Shown in pieces: positions 11,214-25,800 of a DNA stretch of 64,000 nt. Origin of the DNA: Chamaelirium japonicum (taxonomy: Eukaryota; Streptophyta; Magnoliopsida; Liliales; Melanthiaceae); contig OX393549.1 of assembly GCA_947650365.1 (NCBI GenBank), positions 17,302,896 through 17,366,895 on the forward strand, in the 5' to 3' direction. The position numbers and the translations under genes are program-made. Each line of letters starts with the position of its first letter. Within the stretch, counting starts at the first letter, position 1. Under the pieces are notes generated by a model. It did not search any database, was not told where the DNA came from, and saw only the letters and a program-made list of their open reading frames with translations.

Positions 11214-12933
11214 TAGAATGGATCGTACGAATAAATTAGAATGGATACATTCGTCCGAATGAATTAGAATGGATCATACGAATGAGTAAGAATGGATCGT
11301 ACGAATGAAATAGAATAGATTGTACGAATGAATTAGAATGGATTCATACGAATGAATTAGAATGGATCGTACGAATGAATTAGAATGGATCATACGAATT
11401 AATTAGAATGGATCGTACGAATGAATTAGAATGGATCGTACGAATGAATTAGAATGGATACATTCATGCGAATGAATTAGAATGGATCGGACGAATGAAT
11501 TAGAATAGATCGTACGAATGAATTAGAATGGATCGTACGAATGGATTAGAATCGATACATTCGTGCGAATGAATTAGAATGGATTGTTTGAATGAATTAG
11601 AATGGATCGTACGAATGAATTAGAATGGATCGTACGAATGAATTAGAATGGATCGTACGAATGGATTAGAATGGATTGTACGAATGAATTAGAATGTATC
11701 CTACGAATGAATTAGAATGGATCGTGTGAAAGAATTAGAATGGATTGTATGAATGAATTAGAATGGATCGTATGAATGAATTAGAATGGATCGTGCGAAT
11801 GAATTAGAATTGATCGAACGAATGAATTAGCATGGATCGTGCTAATGAATTAGAATGGAACGTACGAATGAATTAGAATGGATCGTGTGAAATAATTAGA
11901 ATGGATTGTATGAATGAATTAGAATGAATTCGTACGATCCATTCGAATTCATTCGCACGATCCATTCTAATCCATTCATACGATCCATTCTAATTCATTC
12001 ATACAATCCATTCTAATTCTTTCACACGATCCATTCTAATTCATTCATAGGATCCATTCTAATTCATTCGTACAATCCATTCTAATCCATTCGTACGATC
12101 CATTCTAATTCATTCATACGATCCATTCTAATTCATTCGTACGATCCATTCTAATTCATTCATACAATCCATTCTAATTCATTCACACGAATGTATATAT
12201 TCTAATCCATTCGTACGATCCATTCTAATTCATTCGTAAGATCCATTCTAATTCATTCGTACGATCCATTCTAATTTATTCGTACGATCCCTTCTAATTC
12301 ATTCGTACGATCCATTCTAATTCATTCGCACGAATGTATCCATTCTAATTCATTCGTACAATCCATTCTATTTTATTCGTACGATTCATTCTTACTCATT
12401 CGTATGATCCATTCTAATTCATTCGTATGATCCATTCTAATTCATTCGTACGATCCATTCTAATTCTTTCGTACGATCCATTTTAATTCATTCGCACGAT
12501 CCATTCTAATTCATTCATACGATCCATTCTAATTCATTCCTACAATCCATTCTAATTCATTCGCCCGATCCATTCTAATTCATTCATACGATCCATTCTA
12601 TTCGAATGGATCATGCGATCCATTCTAATTCATTCGCACGATTCATTCTAATTCATTCATACGATCCATTCTAATTCATTCATACAATGCATTCTGATTC
12701 TTTCACACGATCCATTCTAATTCATTCGTACGATCCATTCTAATTCATTCGTACAATCCATTCTATTTCAATTGTACTATCCATTCTTACTCATTTGTAT
12801 GACCCATTCTAATTCATTCGTACGATCCATTCTAATTCATTTGTACGATCCATTCTAATTCTTTCACACGATCCATTCTAATTCATTCGTAGGATCCATT
12901 CTAATTCATTCGTACAATCTATTCTAATTCATT
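11214..12933. repeat. Mixed-orientation satellite, linking region
   Basis: Orientation: + to about 11935, then - to 12963, with the switch inside the box at 11926-11950. A short plus fragment sits in the minus block near 12602-12614 (CTATTCGAATGGATCATGCGATCC), part of a unit only. No long collinear partner was found beyond the box module near 11.76-12.0 kb. Confidence 0.75.
11761..11996 (-). repeat. Box module, reverse copy 1 (box 11926-11950)
   Basis: Reverse complement of the forward module: GAATTGATCGAACG, GCATGGATCGTGC, GGAACGTACG, GTGTGAAA, GATTGTATG, then GAATTC, GTACGATCCATTC, GAATTC and minus units. The distal part with doubled 28-bp units is missing. Confidence 0.88.
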
Positions 12934-12993
12934 CGTACGATCCATTCTAATTCATTCGTACGATCGTACGAATGAATTAGAATGGATCGTACG
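12934..12993. repeat. Perfect 60-bp palindrome at minus-to-plus switch
   Basis: The left arm 12934-12963 and right arm 12964-12993 are exact reverse complements with no spacer; the centre is CGTACGA|TCGTACG. Symmetry stops at an extra G just after the right arm (ACGGAATG). Copies carrying the same extra G lie at 48961 and 61088. This class of switch is distinct from the 40-bp palindromes. Confidence 0.94.
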
Positions 12994-15900
12994 GAATGAA
13001 TTAGAATGGATTGTATGAATGAATTAGAATGGATACATTCGTGCGAATGAATTAGAATGGATCATACGAATGAGTAAGAATGGATCGTACGAATGAAATA
13101 GAATGGGTTGTACGAATGAATTAGAATGGATTGTACAAATGAATTAGAATGGATCGTACGAATGAATTAGAATGGATCATATGAATGAATTAGAATGGAT
13201 CGTGTGAAAGAATTAGAATGGATTGTATGAATGAATTAGAATAGATTGTATGAATGAATTAGAATGGATCGTACGAATGAATTAGAATGGATCGTACGAA
13301 TGAACTAGAATGGATACATTCGTACGAATGAATTAGAATGGATCGTACGAATGAATTAGAATGGATCTTACGAATGAATTAGAATGGATCGTACGAATGC
13401 ACGATCCATGCTAATTCATTCGTTCGATCAATTCTAATTCATTAGAACGATCCATTCTAATTCATTCATACGATCCATTCTAATTCATTCGCACGATCCA
13501 TTCTAATTCATTCGTACGATCCATTCTAATTCTTTCACACGATCCATTCTAATTCATTCGTACGATCCATTCTAATTCATTCGTACGATCTGTTCTAATT
13601 CATTCGTACGATCCATTCTAATTCATTCGTACGATCCATTCTAATTCATTCGTACGATCCATTCTAATTCATTCATACAATCTATTCTAATTCATTCATA
13701 CAATCCATTCTAATTCTTTCACACGATCCATTCTAATTCATTCGTACGATCCATTCTAATTCATTCATACAATCCATTCTAATTCTTTCACACGATCCAT
13801 TCTAATTCATTCGTACGTTCCATTCTAATTCATTAGCACGATCCATGCTAATTCATTCGTTCGATCAATTCTAATTCATTAGCTCGATCCATTCTAATTC
13901 ATTCGTACGATCTATTCTAATTCATTCGTATGATCCATTCTAATTCATTCGCACGATCCATTCTAATTCATTCATAAGATCCATTCTAATTCGTTCATAC
14001 GATCTATTCTAATTCTTTCGCACGAATGTATCCATTCTATTTCATTCGCACGAATGTATCCATTCTAATTCATTCGTTCGATCCATTCTAATTCATTCGA
14101 ACGATCCATTCTAATTCATTCGTACGATCCATTCTAATTCATTTATGCGATCTATTCTAATTCATTCATACAATCCATTCTAATTCTTTCACACGATCCA
14201 TTCTAATTCATTCGTACGATCCATTCTAATTCATTCGCACAATCCATTCTATTTCATTCGTACGATCCATTCTTACTCATTGGTACGATCCATTCTAATT
14301 CATTCGCACGAATGTATCCATTCTAATTCATTCATACGAATCCATTCTAATTCATTCGTACAATCCATTCTATTTCATTCGTACGATCCATTCTTACTCA
14401 TTCGTATGATCCATTCTAATTCATTCGCACGAATGTATCCATTCTAATTCATTCATACGATCCATTCTACTTCATTCGTACTATCCGTTCTAATTCACTC
14501 ATACGATCCATTCTAATTTATTCATACGATCCATTCTAATTCATTTGCACGAATATATCCATTCTAATTCCTTCGTACGATCCATTCTAATTCCTTCGTA
14601 CGATCCATTCTAATTCCTTCGTACGATCCATTCTATTTCATTCGTATGATCCATTCTAATTCATTCGTATGATCTATTCTAATTCCTTCGTATCCATTCT
14701 AATTCACACATACGATCCATTCTAATTCATTCGTACGATCCATTCTAATTCATTCATACAATCCATTCTAATTCATTCGCACGAATGTATCCATTCTAAT
14801 CCATTCGTACGATCCATTCTACTCAATTTGTACGATCCATTCTAATTCATTCGCATGAATGTAACCATTCTAATTCATTCATTTGATCCATTCTAATTCA
14901 TTCGTACCATTCTAATTCATTCGTACGATCCATTCTAATTCATTCGTACGATCCATTCTAATTCATTCGCACGAATATATCCATTCTAGTTCATTCGTAC
15001 GATCCATTCTAATTCATTCGTACGATCCATTCTAATTCATTCGCACGATCCATTCTAATTCATTCGTACGATCCATTCTAATTCATTCATACGATCCATT
15101 CTAATTCATTCGTACGATCCATTCTAATTCATTTGCACAAATGTATCCATTCTAAATCATTCGTACGATCCATTCTAATTCATTCGCACGATCCATTCTA
15201 ATTCATTCGTACGATCCATTCTAATTCATTCCCACGATCTGTTCTTATTCATTCGCACAATCCATTCTAATTCATTCGCACGAATGTATCCATTCTAATT
15301 CATTCGTACGATCCATTCTAATTCATTCGTATGATCCATTCTAATTAATTCGTATGATCCATTCTATTTCATTCGTACGATCCATTCTAATTCATTCATA
15401 CAATCCATTCTAATTCATTCGCACGAATATATCCATTCTAATTAATTCGTACGATCCATTCTAATTCATTTGTATGATCTATTCTTATTCATTCGCACGA
15501 TCCAGTCTAATTGATTCGCACGATCCATTCTAATTCATTCGCACGAATGTATCCATTCTAATTCATTCGTACGATCCATTCTAATTCATTAATATGATCC
15601 ATTCTAATTCATTCGTACGATCCATTCTAATTCATATGAACAAAGGTATCCATTCTAATCCATTCGTAGTGTGAAAGAATTAGAATGAATTAGAATGGAT
15701 CGTACGAATGAATTAGAATGAATTGTGCGAATGAATTAGAATGGACCGTACGAATGAATTAGAATGGATCGTATGAATGAATTAGAATGGATACATTCGT
15801 GCGAATGAATTAGAATGGATCGGACGAATGAATTCGAATGGATCGTACGAATGAATTAGAATGGATCAAATGAATGAATTAGATTGGTTACATTCATGCG

Positions 15901-17880
15901 AATGAATTAGAATGGATCGTATGAATGGATTAGAATGGATCGTACGAATGAATTAGAATGGACCATACAAATGAGTAAGAATGAATCGTACGAATGAATT
16001 AGATTGGATACATTTGTGCGAATGAATTAGAATGGATCGTACGAATGAATTAGAATGGATCGTATGAATGAATTAGAATGGATCGTACGAATGAATTAGA
16101 ATGGATCATACGAATGAGTAAGAATGAATCGTACGAATGAATTAGAATGGATACATTTGTACGAATGAATTAGAATGGATCGTACGAATGAATTAGAATG
16201 GATCGTATGAATGAATTAGAATGGATTGTGCGAATGAATTCGAATGTATCGTACGAATTCATTTTAATTCATTCATACAATCCATTCTAATTCTTTCACA
16301 CGATCCATTCTAATTCATTCGTACGTTCCATTCTAATTCATTTGCACGATCCATGCTAATTCATTCGTTCGATCAATTCTAATTCATTTGCACGATCCAT
16401 TCTAATTCATTCGTACGATCCATTCTAATTCATTCTAACGATCCATTGTAATTCATTCATAGGATCCATTCTAATTCATTCATACGATCTATTCTAATTC
16501 TTTCGCACGAATGTATTCATTCTAATTCATTCATACGATCCATTCTAATTCATTCGTACGATCCATTCTACTTCATGCGAATGAATTAGAATGGATCGTA
16601 CGAATAGATTAGAATGGATCGTACGAATGGATTAGAATGGATACATTCGAGCGAATGAATTAGAATGGATCGTACGAATGAATTAGAATGGATCGTACGA
16701 ATGGATTAGAATGGATCCTACGAATGGATTAGAATGGATACCTTTTTGCATATGAATTAGAATGGATCGTACGAATGCATTAGAATGGATCATATTAATG
16801 AATTAGAATGGATCGTACGAATGAATTAGAATGGATACATTCGTGCGAATGAATTAGAATGGATCGTGAGAATCAATTAGACTGTATCATACGAATGAAT
16901 TACAATGGATCGTACGAATGAATTAGAACGGATCGCACGAATGAACTAGAATGGATACATTCGTGCGAATGAATTAGAATGGATCGTACGAATGAATTAG
17001 AATGGATCGTATGAATGAATTAGAATGGATCTTACGAATGAATTAGAATGGATCGTACGAATGCACGATCCATACTAATTCATTCGTTCGATCAATTCTA
17101 ATTCATTAGCATGATCCATTCTAATTCATTCGTACGATCCATTCTAATTCATTCGCACGATCCAATCTAATTGATTCGTACCATCAATTCTAATTCTTTC
17201 ACACGATCCATTCTAATTCATTCGTACGGTCCATTCTAATTCATTCGCAATCTATTCTAATTCATTCGTACGAATGGATACATTCGTGTGAATGAATTAG
17301 AATGGATCGTGTGAAAGAATTAGAATGGATCGTACGAATGAATTAGAATGGGTCGTACGAATGAATTAGAATGGTTACATTCCTGTGAATGAATTAGAAT
17401 AGATCGTGCGAATGAATTAGAATGGATTCGTACGAATGAATTAGAATGGATACATTCGTGCGAATGAATTAGAATGGATCGTACGAATGAAATATAATGG
17501 ATTGTACGAATGAATTAGAATGGATCGCACGAATGTATCCATTCTAATTCATTCGTACGATCCATTCTAATTCATTCGTACGATCCATTCTAATTCATTC
17601 GTATGATCCATTCTAATTAATTCGTATGATCCATTCTAATTCATTCGTACGATCCATTCTAATTCATTCATACAATCCATTCTAATTCATTCGTACGATC
17701 CATTCTAATTCACTCATACGATCCATTCTAATACATTCATACGATCCATTCTAATTCATTTGCACGAATATATCCATTCTAATTTATTCGTACGATCCAT
17801 TCTAATTCCTTCGTACGATCCATTCTAATTCATTCGTACGATCTATTCTAATTCATTCGTACGATCCATTCTAATTCATT
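12964..17880. repeat. Second copy of the 4.2-8.5 kb higher-order block
   Basis: Orientation: + to 13399, - to 15667, + to 16255, - to 16574, + to 17063, - to 17269, + to 17526, - onward. It is collinear with 4.2-8.47 kb through all those switches (offsets 8.73-9.44 kb). It has a single copy of the segment that is duplicated at 6.5-11.2 kb, so the 2348-bp tandem arose after the two blocks separated, or was lost here. A 146-bp length difference lies between 16574 and 17270. Confidence 0.85.
16190..16521 (+). repeat. Box module, forward copy 3 (box 16236-16260)
   Basis: The box has one internal substitution (GAATGTATC instead of GAATGGATC). It lies in the second copy of the 4.2-8.5 kb block, 9293 bp from the first. 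Confidence 0.87.
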
Positions 17881-19020
17881 TGTACGATCCATTCTAATTC
17901 CTTCGTACGATCCATTCTAATTCATTCGTACGATCCATTCTAATTCATTCGTACAATCTATTCTAATTCATTCGTACGAATGGATACATTCGTGTGAATG
18001 AATTAGAATGGATCGAACGAATGAGTAAGAATGGATCGTATGAATGAAATAGAATGGATTGCATGAATGAATTAGAATGGATCGTACGAATGAATTAGAA
18101 TGGATCGTGTGAAAGAATTAGAATGGATTGTATGAATGAATTAGAATGGATCGTACGAATGAATTAGAATGGATCGTACGAAGGAATTAGAATGGGTCGT
18201 ACGAATGATTCATTCGCGCAATCTATTCTAATTCATTCGTACGATCCATTCTAATTCATTCGTACGATCCATTCTAATTCATTCGCACGAATGTATCCAT
18301 TCTAATTCATTCGTACGATCCATTCTAATTCATTTGCACAATCTATTCTAATTCATTCATACGATCCATTCTAATTCATTCGCACGAATGTATCCATTCT
18401 AATTCATTCATACGATCCATTCTACTTCATTCGTACTATCCGTTCTAATTCACTCATACGATCCATTCTAATTCATTCATACGATCCATTCTAATTCATT
18501 TGCATGAATATATCCATTCTAATTCATTCGTACGATCCATTTTAATTCCTTCGTACGATCCATTCTAATTCCTTCGTACGATCCATTCTAATTCCTTCGT
18601 ACGATCCATTCTATTTCATTCGTATGATCCATTCTAATTCCTTCGTACGATCCATTCTAATTCATTCGTATGATCTATTCTTATTCATTCGCACGATCCA
18701 GTCTAATTGATTCGCACGATCCATTCTAATTCATTCGCACGAATGTATCCATTCTAATTCATTCGTACGATCCATTCTAATTCATTAATATGATCCATTC
18801 TAATTCATTTGTACGATCCATTCTAATTCATATGCACAAAGGTATCCATTCTAATCCATTCGTAGGATCCATTCTAATCCATTCGTACGATCCATTCTAA
18901 TTCATTCGTACGATCGATTCTAATTCATTCGCTCGAATGTATCCATTCTAATCCATTCGTACGATCCATTCTAATTCATTCGCATGAAGTAGAATGGATC
19001 GTACGAATGAATTAGAATGG
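17606..19020. repeat. Paired 1.4-kb higher-order block, copy 1
   Basis: Orientation: - to 17974, + to 18209, - to 18983, + onward. Landmarks pair with 20.9-22.4 kb: CACTCATACG 17711/20998, TTCGTACGAATGG 17971/21257, CATTCGCGCA 18211/21559, CGCATGAAGTAG 18981/22365. The offset rises from 3286 to 3384 by added units. It contains a run of CCTTCG variant units near 18545-18605 shared with 21910-21970. Confidence 0.85.
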
Positions 19021-20890
19021 ATCGTATGAATGAATTAGAATGGATACATTCGTGCGAATGAATTAGAATTGATCGTACGAATAAATTAGAATGGATCGTA
19101 CGAATGAATTAGAATGGATCGTACGAATGAATTAGAATGGATCGTACGAATGAACTAGAATGGATACATTCGTGCGAATGAATTAGAATGGATCGTACGA
19201 ATGAATTAGAATGGATCTTACGAATGAATTAGAATGGATCGTACGAATGAATTAGAATGGATACATTTGTGCGAATGAATTAGAATGGATCGGACGAATG
19301 AGTTAGAATGGATCGTACGAATAAATTAGAATGGATCAAATGAATGAATTAGAATGGTTACATTCATGCGAATGAATTAGAATGGATCGTACGAATGGAT
19401 TAGAATGGATCGTACGAATGGATTAGAATGGATACATTCGAGCGAATGAATTAGAATGGATCGTACGAATGAATTAGAATGGATCGTACGAATGGATTAG
19501 AATGGATCCTACGAATGGATTAGAATGGATACCTTTGTGCATATGAATTAGAATGGATCGCACGAATGAATTAGAATGGATCATATTAATGAATTAGAAT
19601 GGATCGTACGAATGAATTAGAATGGATACATTCGTGCGAATGAATTAGAATGGATCGTGCGAATCCATTAGACTGGATCATGCGAATAAATAAGAATGGA
19701 TCATACGAATGAATTAGAATGGATCATACGAATTAGAATGAATCGTATGAATAAGAATGGATCGTACGAATGAATTAGAATGGATCGTACGAATGAATTA
19801 GAATGGATCGTACGAATGAATTAGAATGGATCGTGCGAATGAATTAGAATGGATCGTACCAATGAGTAAGAATGGATCGTACGAATGAATAGAATGGATC
19901 GTATGATTGAATTAGAATGGATACATTCGTGTGAATGAATTAGAATGGATCGTATGAATGAATTAGAATAGATTTTGTGAAAGAATTAGAATGGATTAGA
20001 ATGGATCGTACGAATGAATTAGAATGGATACATTTGTGCGAATGAATTAGAATGGATCGGACGAATGAATTAGAATGGATCGTACGAATGAATTAGAATG
20101 GATCGTACGAATGAATTAGAATAGATTGTACGAATCAATTAGAATGGATCAAATGAATGAATTAGAATGGTTACATTCATGCGAATGAATTAGAATGGAT
20201 CCTACGAATGGATTAGAATGGATCGTACGAATGGATTAGAATTGATACATTCGTGCGAATGAATTAGAATGGATCGTACGAATGAATTAGAATGGATCGT
20301 ACGAATGAATTAGAATGGATCTTACGAATGAATTAGAATGGATCGTACGAATGAATTAGAATGGATCAAACGAATGAATTAGAATGTATACATTCGTGCG
20401 AATGAATTAGAATGGATCGGACGAATGAATTAGAATGGATCGTACGAATGAATTAGAATGGATCAAATGAATGAATTAGAATGGTTACATTCATGCGAAT
20501 GAATTAGAATGGATCGTACGGAATGAATTAGAATGGATTGTATGAATGAATTAGAATGGATACATTCGTGCAAATGAATTAGAATGGATCATACGAATGA
20601 GTAAGAATGGATCGTACGAATGAAATAGAATGGATTGTACGAATGAATTAGAATGGATCGTACAAATGTATCCATTCTAATTCATTTGTGCTAATTCATT
20701 CTAATTCATTCGTACAATCCATTCTAATTCATTCCCACGATCCATTCTAATTTATTCATTCGTACGATCCATTCTAATTCATTCGTACGATCCATTCTAA
20801 TTCATTCGCACGAATGTATCCATTCTAGTTCATTCGTATGATCCATTCTAATTCATTCTTACGATCCATTCTAATTTATTCGCACGATCC
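19021..20890. repeat. Mostly plus-oriented satellite between the paired blocks
   Basis: Orientation: + 18984-20667, then - from 20668. The switch is ACAAATGTATCC at about 20667, followed by an irregular partial unit (CATTTGTGCTAATTC). It contains GATCAAATG + TTACATTCATGCG marker units at about 19337, 20147 and 20462, and the extra-G unit (ACGGAATG) at 20520. Units near 19680-19760 are short and disordered. Confidence 0.8.
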
Positions 20891-22400
20891 ATTCTAATTC
20901 ATTCGTACGATCAATTCTAATTCATTCGCACGAATGTATCCATTCTAATTCGTTCATACGATCCATTCTAATTCATTCGAACGATCCATTCTAATTCACT
21001 CATACGATCCATTCTAATACATTCATACGATCCATTCTAATTCATTTGCACGAATATATCCATTCTAATTCATTCGTACGATCCATTCTAATTCCTTCGT
21101 ACGATCCATTCTAATTCATTCGTGCGATCTATTCTAATTCATTCGTACGATCCATTCTAATTCATTTGTTCGATCCATTCTAATTCCTTCATACGATCCA
21201 TTCTAATTCATTTGTACGATCCATTCTAATTCATTTGTACAATCTATTCTAATTCATTCGTACGAATGGATATATTCATGTGAATGAATCAGAATGGATC
21301 GTACGAATGAGTAAGAATGGATCGTACGAATGAAATAGAATGGATTGCACGAATGAATTATAATGGATCGTACGAATGAATTAGAATGGATCGTGTAAAA
21401 GAATTAGAATGGATTGTATGAATGAATTAGAATGGATCGTACGAATGAATTAGAATGGATCGTACGAAGGAATTAGAATGGATCGTACGCATTCGTACGA
21501 TCCATTCTAATTCCTTCGTACGATCCATTCTAATTCATTCGTACGATCCATTCTAATTCATTCGCGCAATCTATTCTAATTCATTCGTACGATCCATTCT
21601 AATTCATTCGTACGATCCATTCTAATTCATTCATACAATCCATTCTAATTTATTCGCACGAATGTATCCATTCTAATTCATTCGTACGATCCATTCTAAT
21701 TCATTTGCACAATCTATTCTAATTCATTCATACGATCAATTCTAATTCATTCGCACGAATGTATCCATTCTAATTCATTCATACGATCCATTCTACTTCA
21801 TTCATACTATCCGTTCTAATTCACTCATACGATCCATTCTAATTAATTCATACGATCCATTCTAATTCATTTGCATGAATATATCCATTCTAATTCATTC
21901 GTACGATCCATTTTAATTCCTTCGTACGATCCATTCTAATTCCTTCGTACGATCCATTCTAATTCCTTCGTACGATCTATTCTATTTCATTCGTATGATC
22001 CATTCTAATTCCTTCGTACGATCCATTCTAATTCATTCGTATGATCTATTCTTATTCATTCGCACGATCCAGTCTAATTGATTCGCACGATCCATTCTAA
22101 TTCATTCGCACGAATGTATCCATTCTAATTCATTCGTACGATCCATTCTAATTCATTAATATGATCCATTCTAATTCATTCGTACGATCCATTCTAATTC
22201 ATATGCACAAAGGTATCCATTCTAATCCATTCGTAGGATCAATTCTAATCCATTCGTACGATCCATTCTAATTCATTCGTACGATCCATTCTAATTCATT
22301 CGCTCGAATGTATCCATTCGAACGATCCATTCTAATCCATTCGTACGATCCATTCTAATTCATTCGCATGAAGTAGAATGGATCGTACGAATGAATTAGA
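20891..22400. repeat. Paired 1.4-kb higher-order block, copy 2
   Basis: Orientation: - to 21262, + to 21489, - to 22367, + onward. It matches 17.6-19.0 kb in order and in private variants, including the unusual minus-to-plus junction GCATGAAGTAGAATGG at about 22367. It has an extra GAATGTATCCATTCGAACG fragment near 22310 that copy 1 lacks. Confidence 0.83.
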
Positions 22401-24030
22401 ATGGATCGTATGAATGAATTAGAATGGATACATTCGTGCGAATGAATTAGAATTGATCGTACGAATGAATTAGAATGGATCGTGCGAATGAATTAGAATG
22501 GATCGTACGAATGAATTAGAATGGATCGTACGAATGAACTAGAATGGATACATTCGTGCGAATGAATTAGAATGGATCGTACGAATGAATTAGAATGGAT
22601 CGTGTGAAAGAATTAGAATAGATCGTATGAATGAATTAGAATGGATCGTACGAAAGAATTAGAATTGATTGTATGAATGAATTAGAATAGATCGTATGAA
22701 TGAATTAGAATGGATCGTACGAATGAATTAGAATCGATCGTACGAATGAATTAGAATGGATACATCCGTGCGAATGAATTAGAATGAATCGGACAATGAA
22801 TTAGAAAGGATCGTACGAATGAATTAGAATGGATCAAATGAATGAATTAGAATGGTTACATTCATGCGAATGAATTAGAATGTATCGTACGAATGAATTA
22901 GAATGGATCGTACTAATGAATTAGAATGGATACATTCGTGCGAATGAATTAGAATGGATACATTCGTGCGAAAGAATTAGAATAGATCGTATGAATGAAT
23001 TAGAATTGATCCTATGAATGAATTAGAATGGATCGTGCGAATGAATTAGAATGGATCTTACGAATGAATTAGAATAGATCGTACAAATGAATTAGAATGG
23101 ATCGTGCTAATGAATTAGAATTGATCGAACGAATGAATTAGCATGGATCGTGCTAATGAATTAGAATGGAACGTACGAATGAATTAGAATGGATCATGTG
23201 AAAGAATTAGAATGGATTAGAATGGATCGTGTGAAAGAATTAGAATGAATTAGAATGGATCGTACGAATGAATAAGAATGGATTGTGCGAATGAATTAGA
23301 ATGGACCGTACGAATGAATTAGAATGGATCGTATGAATGAATTAGAATGGATACATTCGTGCGAATGAATTAGAATGGATCGGACGAATGAATTAGAATG
23401 GATCGTACGAATGAATTAGAATGGATCAAATGAATGAATTAGAATGGTTACATTCATGCGAATGAATTAGAATGGATCGTACGAATGGGTTAGAATGGAT
23501 CGTACGAATGAATTAGAATGGATCATACGAATGAGTAAGAATGAATCGTACGAATGAATTAGAATGGATACATTTTGCAAATGAATTAGAATGGATCGTA
23601 CGAATGAATTAGAATGGATCGTACGAATGAATTAGAATGGATCTTACGAATGAATTGTAATGGATCGTGTGAAAGAATTAGAATGGATTGTATGAATGAA
23701 TTAGAATAGATCGTAAGAATGAATTAGAATGGATCGTACGAATGAATTAGAATGGATCGTACGAATGAACTAGAATGGATACATTCGTGCGAATGAATTA
23801 GAATGGATCGTATGAATGAATTAGAATAGATTGTGCGAACGAATTAGAATGGATCGTACGAATGAATTAGAATGGATACATTCGTGCGAATAAATTAGAA
23901 TGGATTGTATGAATGAACTAGAATGGATCGTACGAATGAATTAGAATAGATTGCGCGAATGAATTTGAATGGATCGTACGAATGAATTAGAATGGATCGT
24001 ACGAAGGAATTAGAATGGATCGTACGAATG
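22401..24030 (+). repeat. Uniform plus-oriented satellite block
   Basis: One plus block runs from 22368 to 24030 and ends at GTACGAATGCGTTCGATC. Near 22932-23200 it holds the first half of the box module (doubled 28-bp units, CCTATG, GAATTGATCGAACG, GCATGGATCGTGC, GGAACGTACG), but the array then continues in plus with GTGTGAAAGAATTAG. The box itself is absent, so this is a module without its switch. Confidence 0.82.
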
Positions 24031-25800
24031 CGTTCGATCTATTCTAATTCCTTCGTACGATCCATTCTAATTCATTCGTAAGATCCATTCTAATTCATTC
24101 ATACAATCCATTCTAATTCTTTCACACGATCCATTCTAATTCATTCGGACGATCCATTCTAATTCATTCGTGCAATCCATTTTATTTCATTCGTACGATC
24201 CATTCTTACTCATTCGTACGATCCATTCTAATTCATTCACACGAATGTATCCATTCGTACGAATGAATTAAAATAGATTGTACGAAAGAATTAGAATGGA
24301 TCATACGAATGAATTAGAATGGATCGTACGAAGGAATTAGAATGGATCGTACGAATGAATTAGAATGGATCGTACGAATGAATTAGAATAGATCATACGA
24401 ATGAATTAGAATGGATCGTACGAAGGAATTAGAATGGATCGTACGAATGAATTAGAATGGATATATTCGTGCAAATGAATTAGAATGGATCGTATGATTG
24501 TATTAGAATGGATCGTATGAGTGAATTAGAATGGATTGTACGAATGAATTAGAATGGATTGTATGAATGAATTAGAATGGATCGTATGAATGAATTAGAA
24601 TGGATCGTATGAATGAATAAGAATGGATCGTACGAATGAATTAGAATGGATCGTGCGAATGAATTATAATGGATCGTACGAATGAATTAGAATGGATCGT
24701 ACGAATGAACTAGAATGGATACATTCGTGCGAATGAATTAGAATGGATCGTACGAATGAATTAGAATGGACCGTACGAATGGATCGTACGAATGGATTAG
24801 AATGGATCATACGAATGAATTAGAATGGATCGTGTGAATGAATTAGAATGGATCAAACGAATGAATTAGAATGGATATATTCGAGCGAATGAATTAGAAT
24901 AGATCATAGGAATGAATTAGAATGGATCATACGAATGAATTAGAATGGATCGCACCAACGAATTAGAATGGATCGTACGAACAAATTAGAATGGATCATA
25001 TGAACGAATTAGAATGGATCGTACGAATGAATTAGAATGGATACATTCGAGCGAATGAATTAGAATGGATCGTACGAATGAATTAGAATAGATCATAGGA
25101 ATGAATTAGAATGAATCGTGCAAATGAATTAGAATGGATACATTCGTGCGAATGAATTAGAATGGATCGTGTGAATGAATTAGAATGGATCGTACGAATG
25201 AATTAGAATGGATATATTTGAACGAATAAATTAGAATGGATCATACGAATGAATTAGAATGGATCGTACGAATGAATTAGAATGGATAGTGCGAATGAAT
25301 TAGAATGGATCGTACGAATGAATTAGAATGGATACATTCGTGCGAATGAATTAGAATGGATCATACGAATGAGTAAGATTGGATCGTACGAATGAATTAG
25401 AATGGATCGTACGAATGACTTAGAATGGATCGTACGAATGAATTAGAATGGATCGTACGAAGGAATTAGAATGGATCGTACGAATGAATTAGAATGGATA
25501 TATTCGTGCAAATGAATTAGAATGGATCGTATGAATGTATTAGAATGGATCGTATGAGTGAATTAGAATGGATCGTACGAATGAATTAGAATGGATCGTA
25601 TGAATGAATTAGAATGGATACATTCGTGTGAATGAATTAGAATGGATCGTATGAATGAATTAAAATAGATTTTGTGAATGAATTAGAACTGATCGTACGA
25701 ATGAATTAGAATGGATACATTCGTGCGAATGAATTAGAATGGATTGTATGAATGAATTAGAATGGATCGTACGAATGAATTAGAATGGATCGTATGAGTG
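24031..25800. repeat. Minus cap followed by plus array
   Basis: Orientation: - 24031-24258, then + onward. The minus-to-plus junction is ATCCATTCGTACGAATG at 24249, the class seen also at 27231, 30627, 47781, 52869, 54378 and 59834. It contains the 14-bp palindrome CATTCGTACGAATG. The plus array has unusual 28-bp forms with GAGCG, GAACG and GTGTG endings between 24.8 and 25.3 kb. Confidence 0.8.
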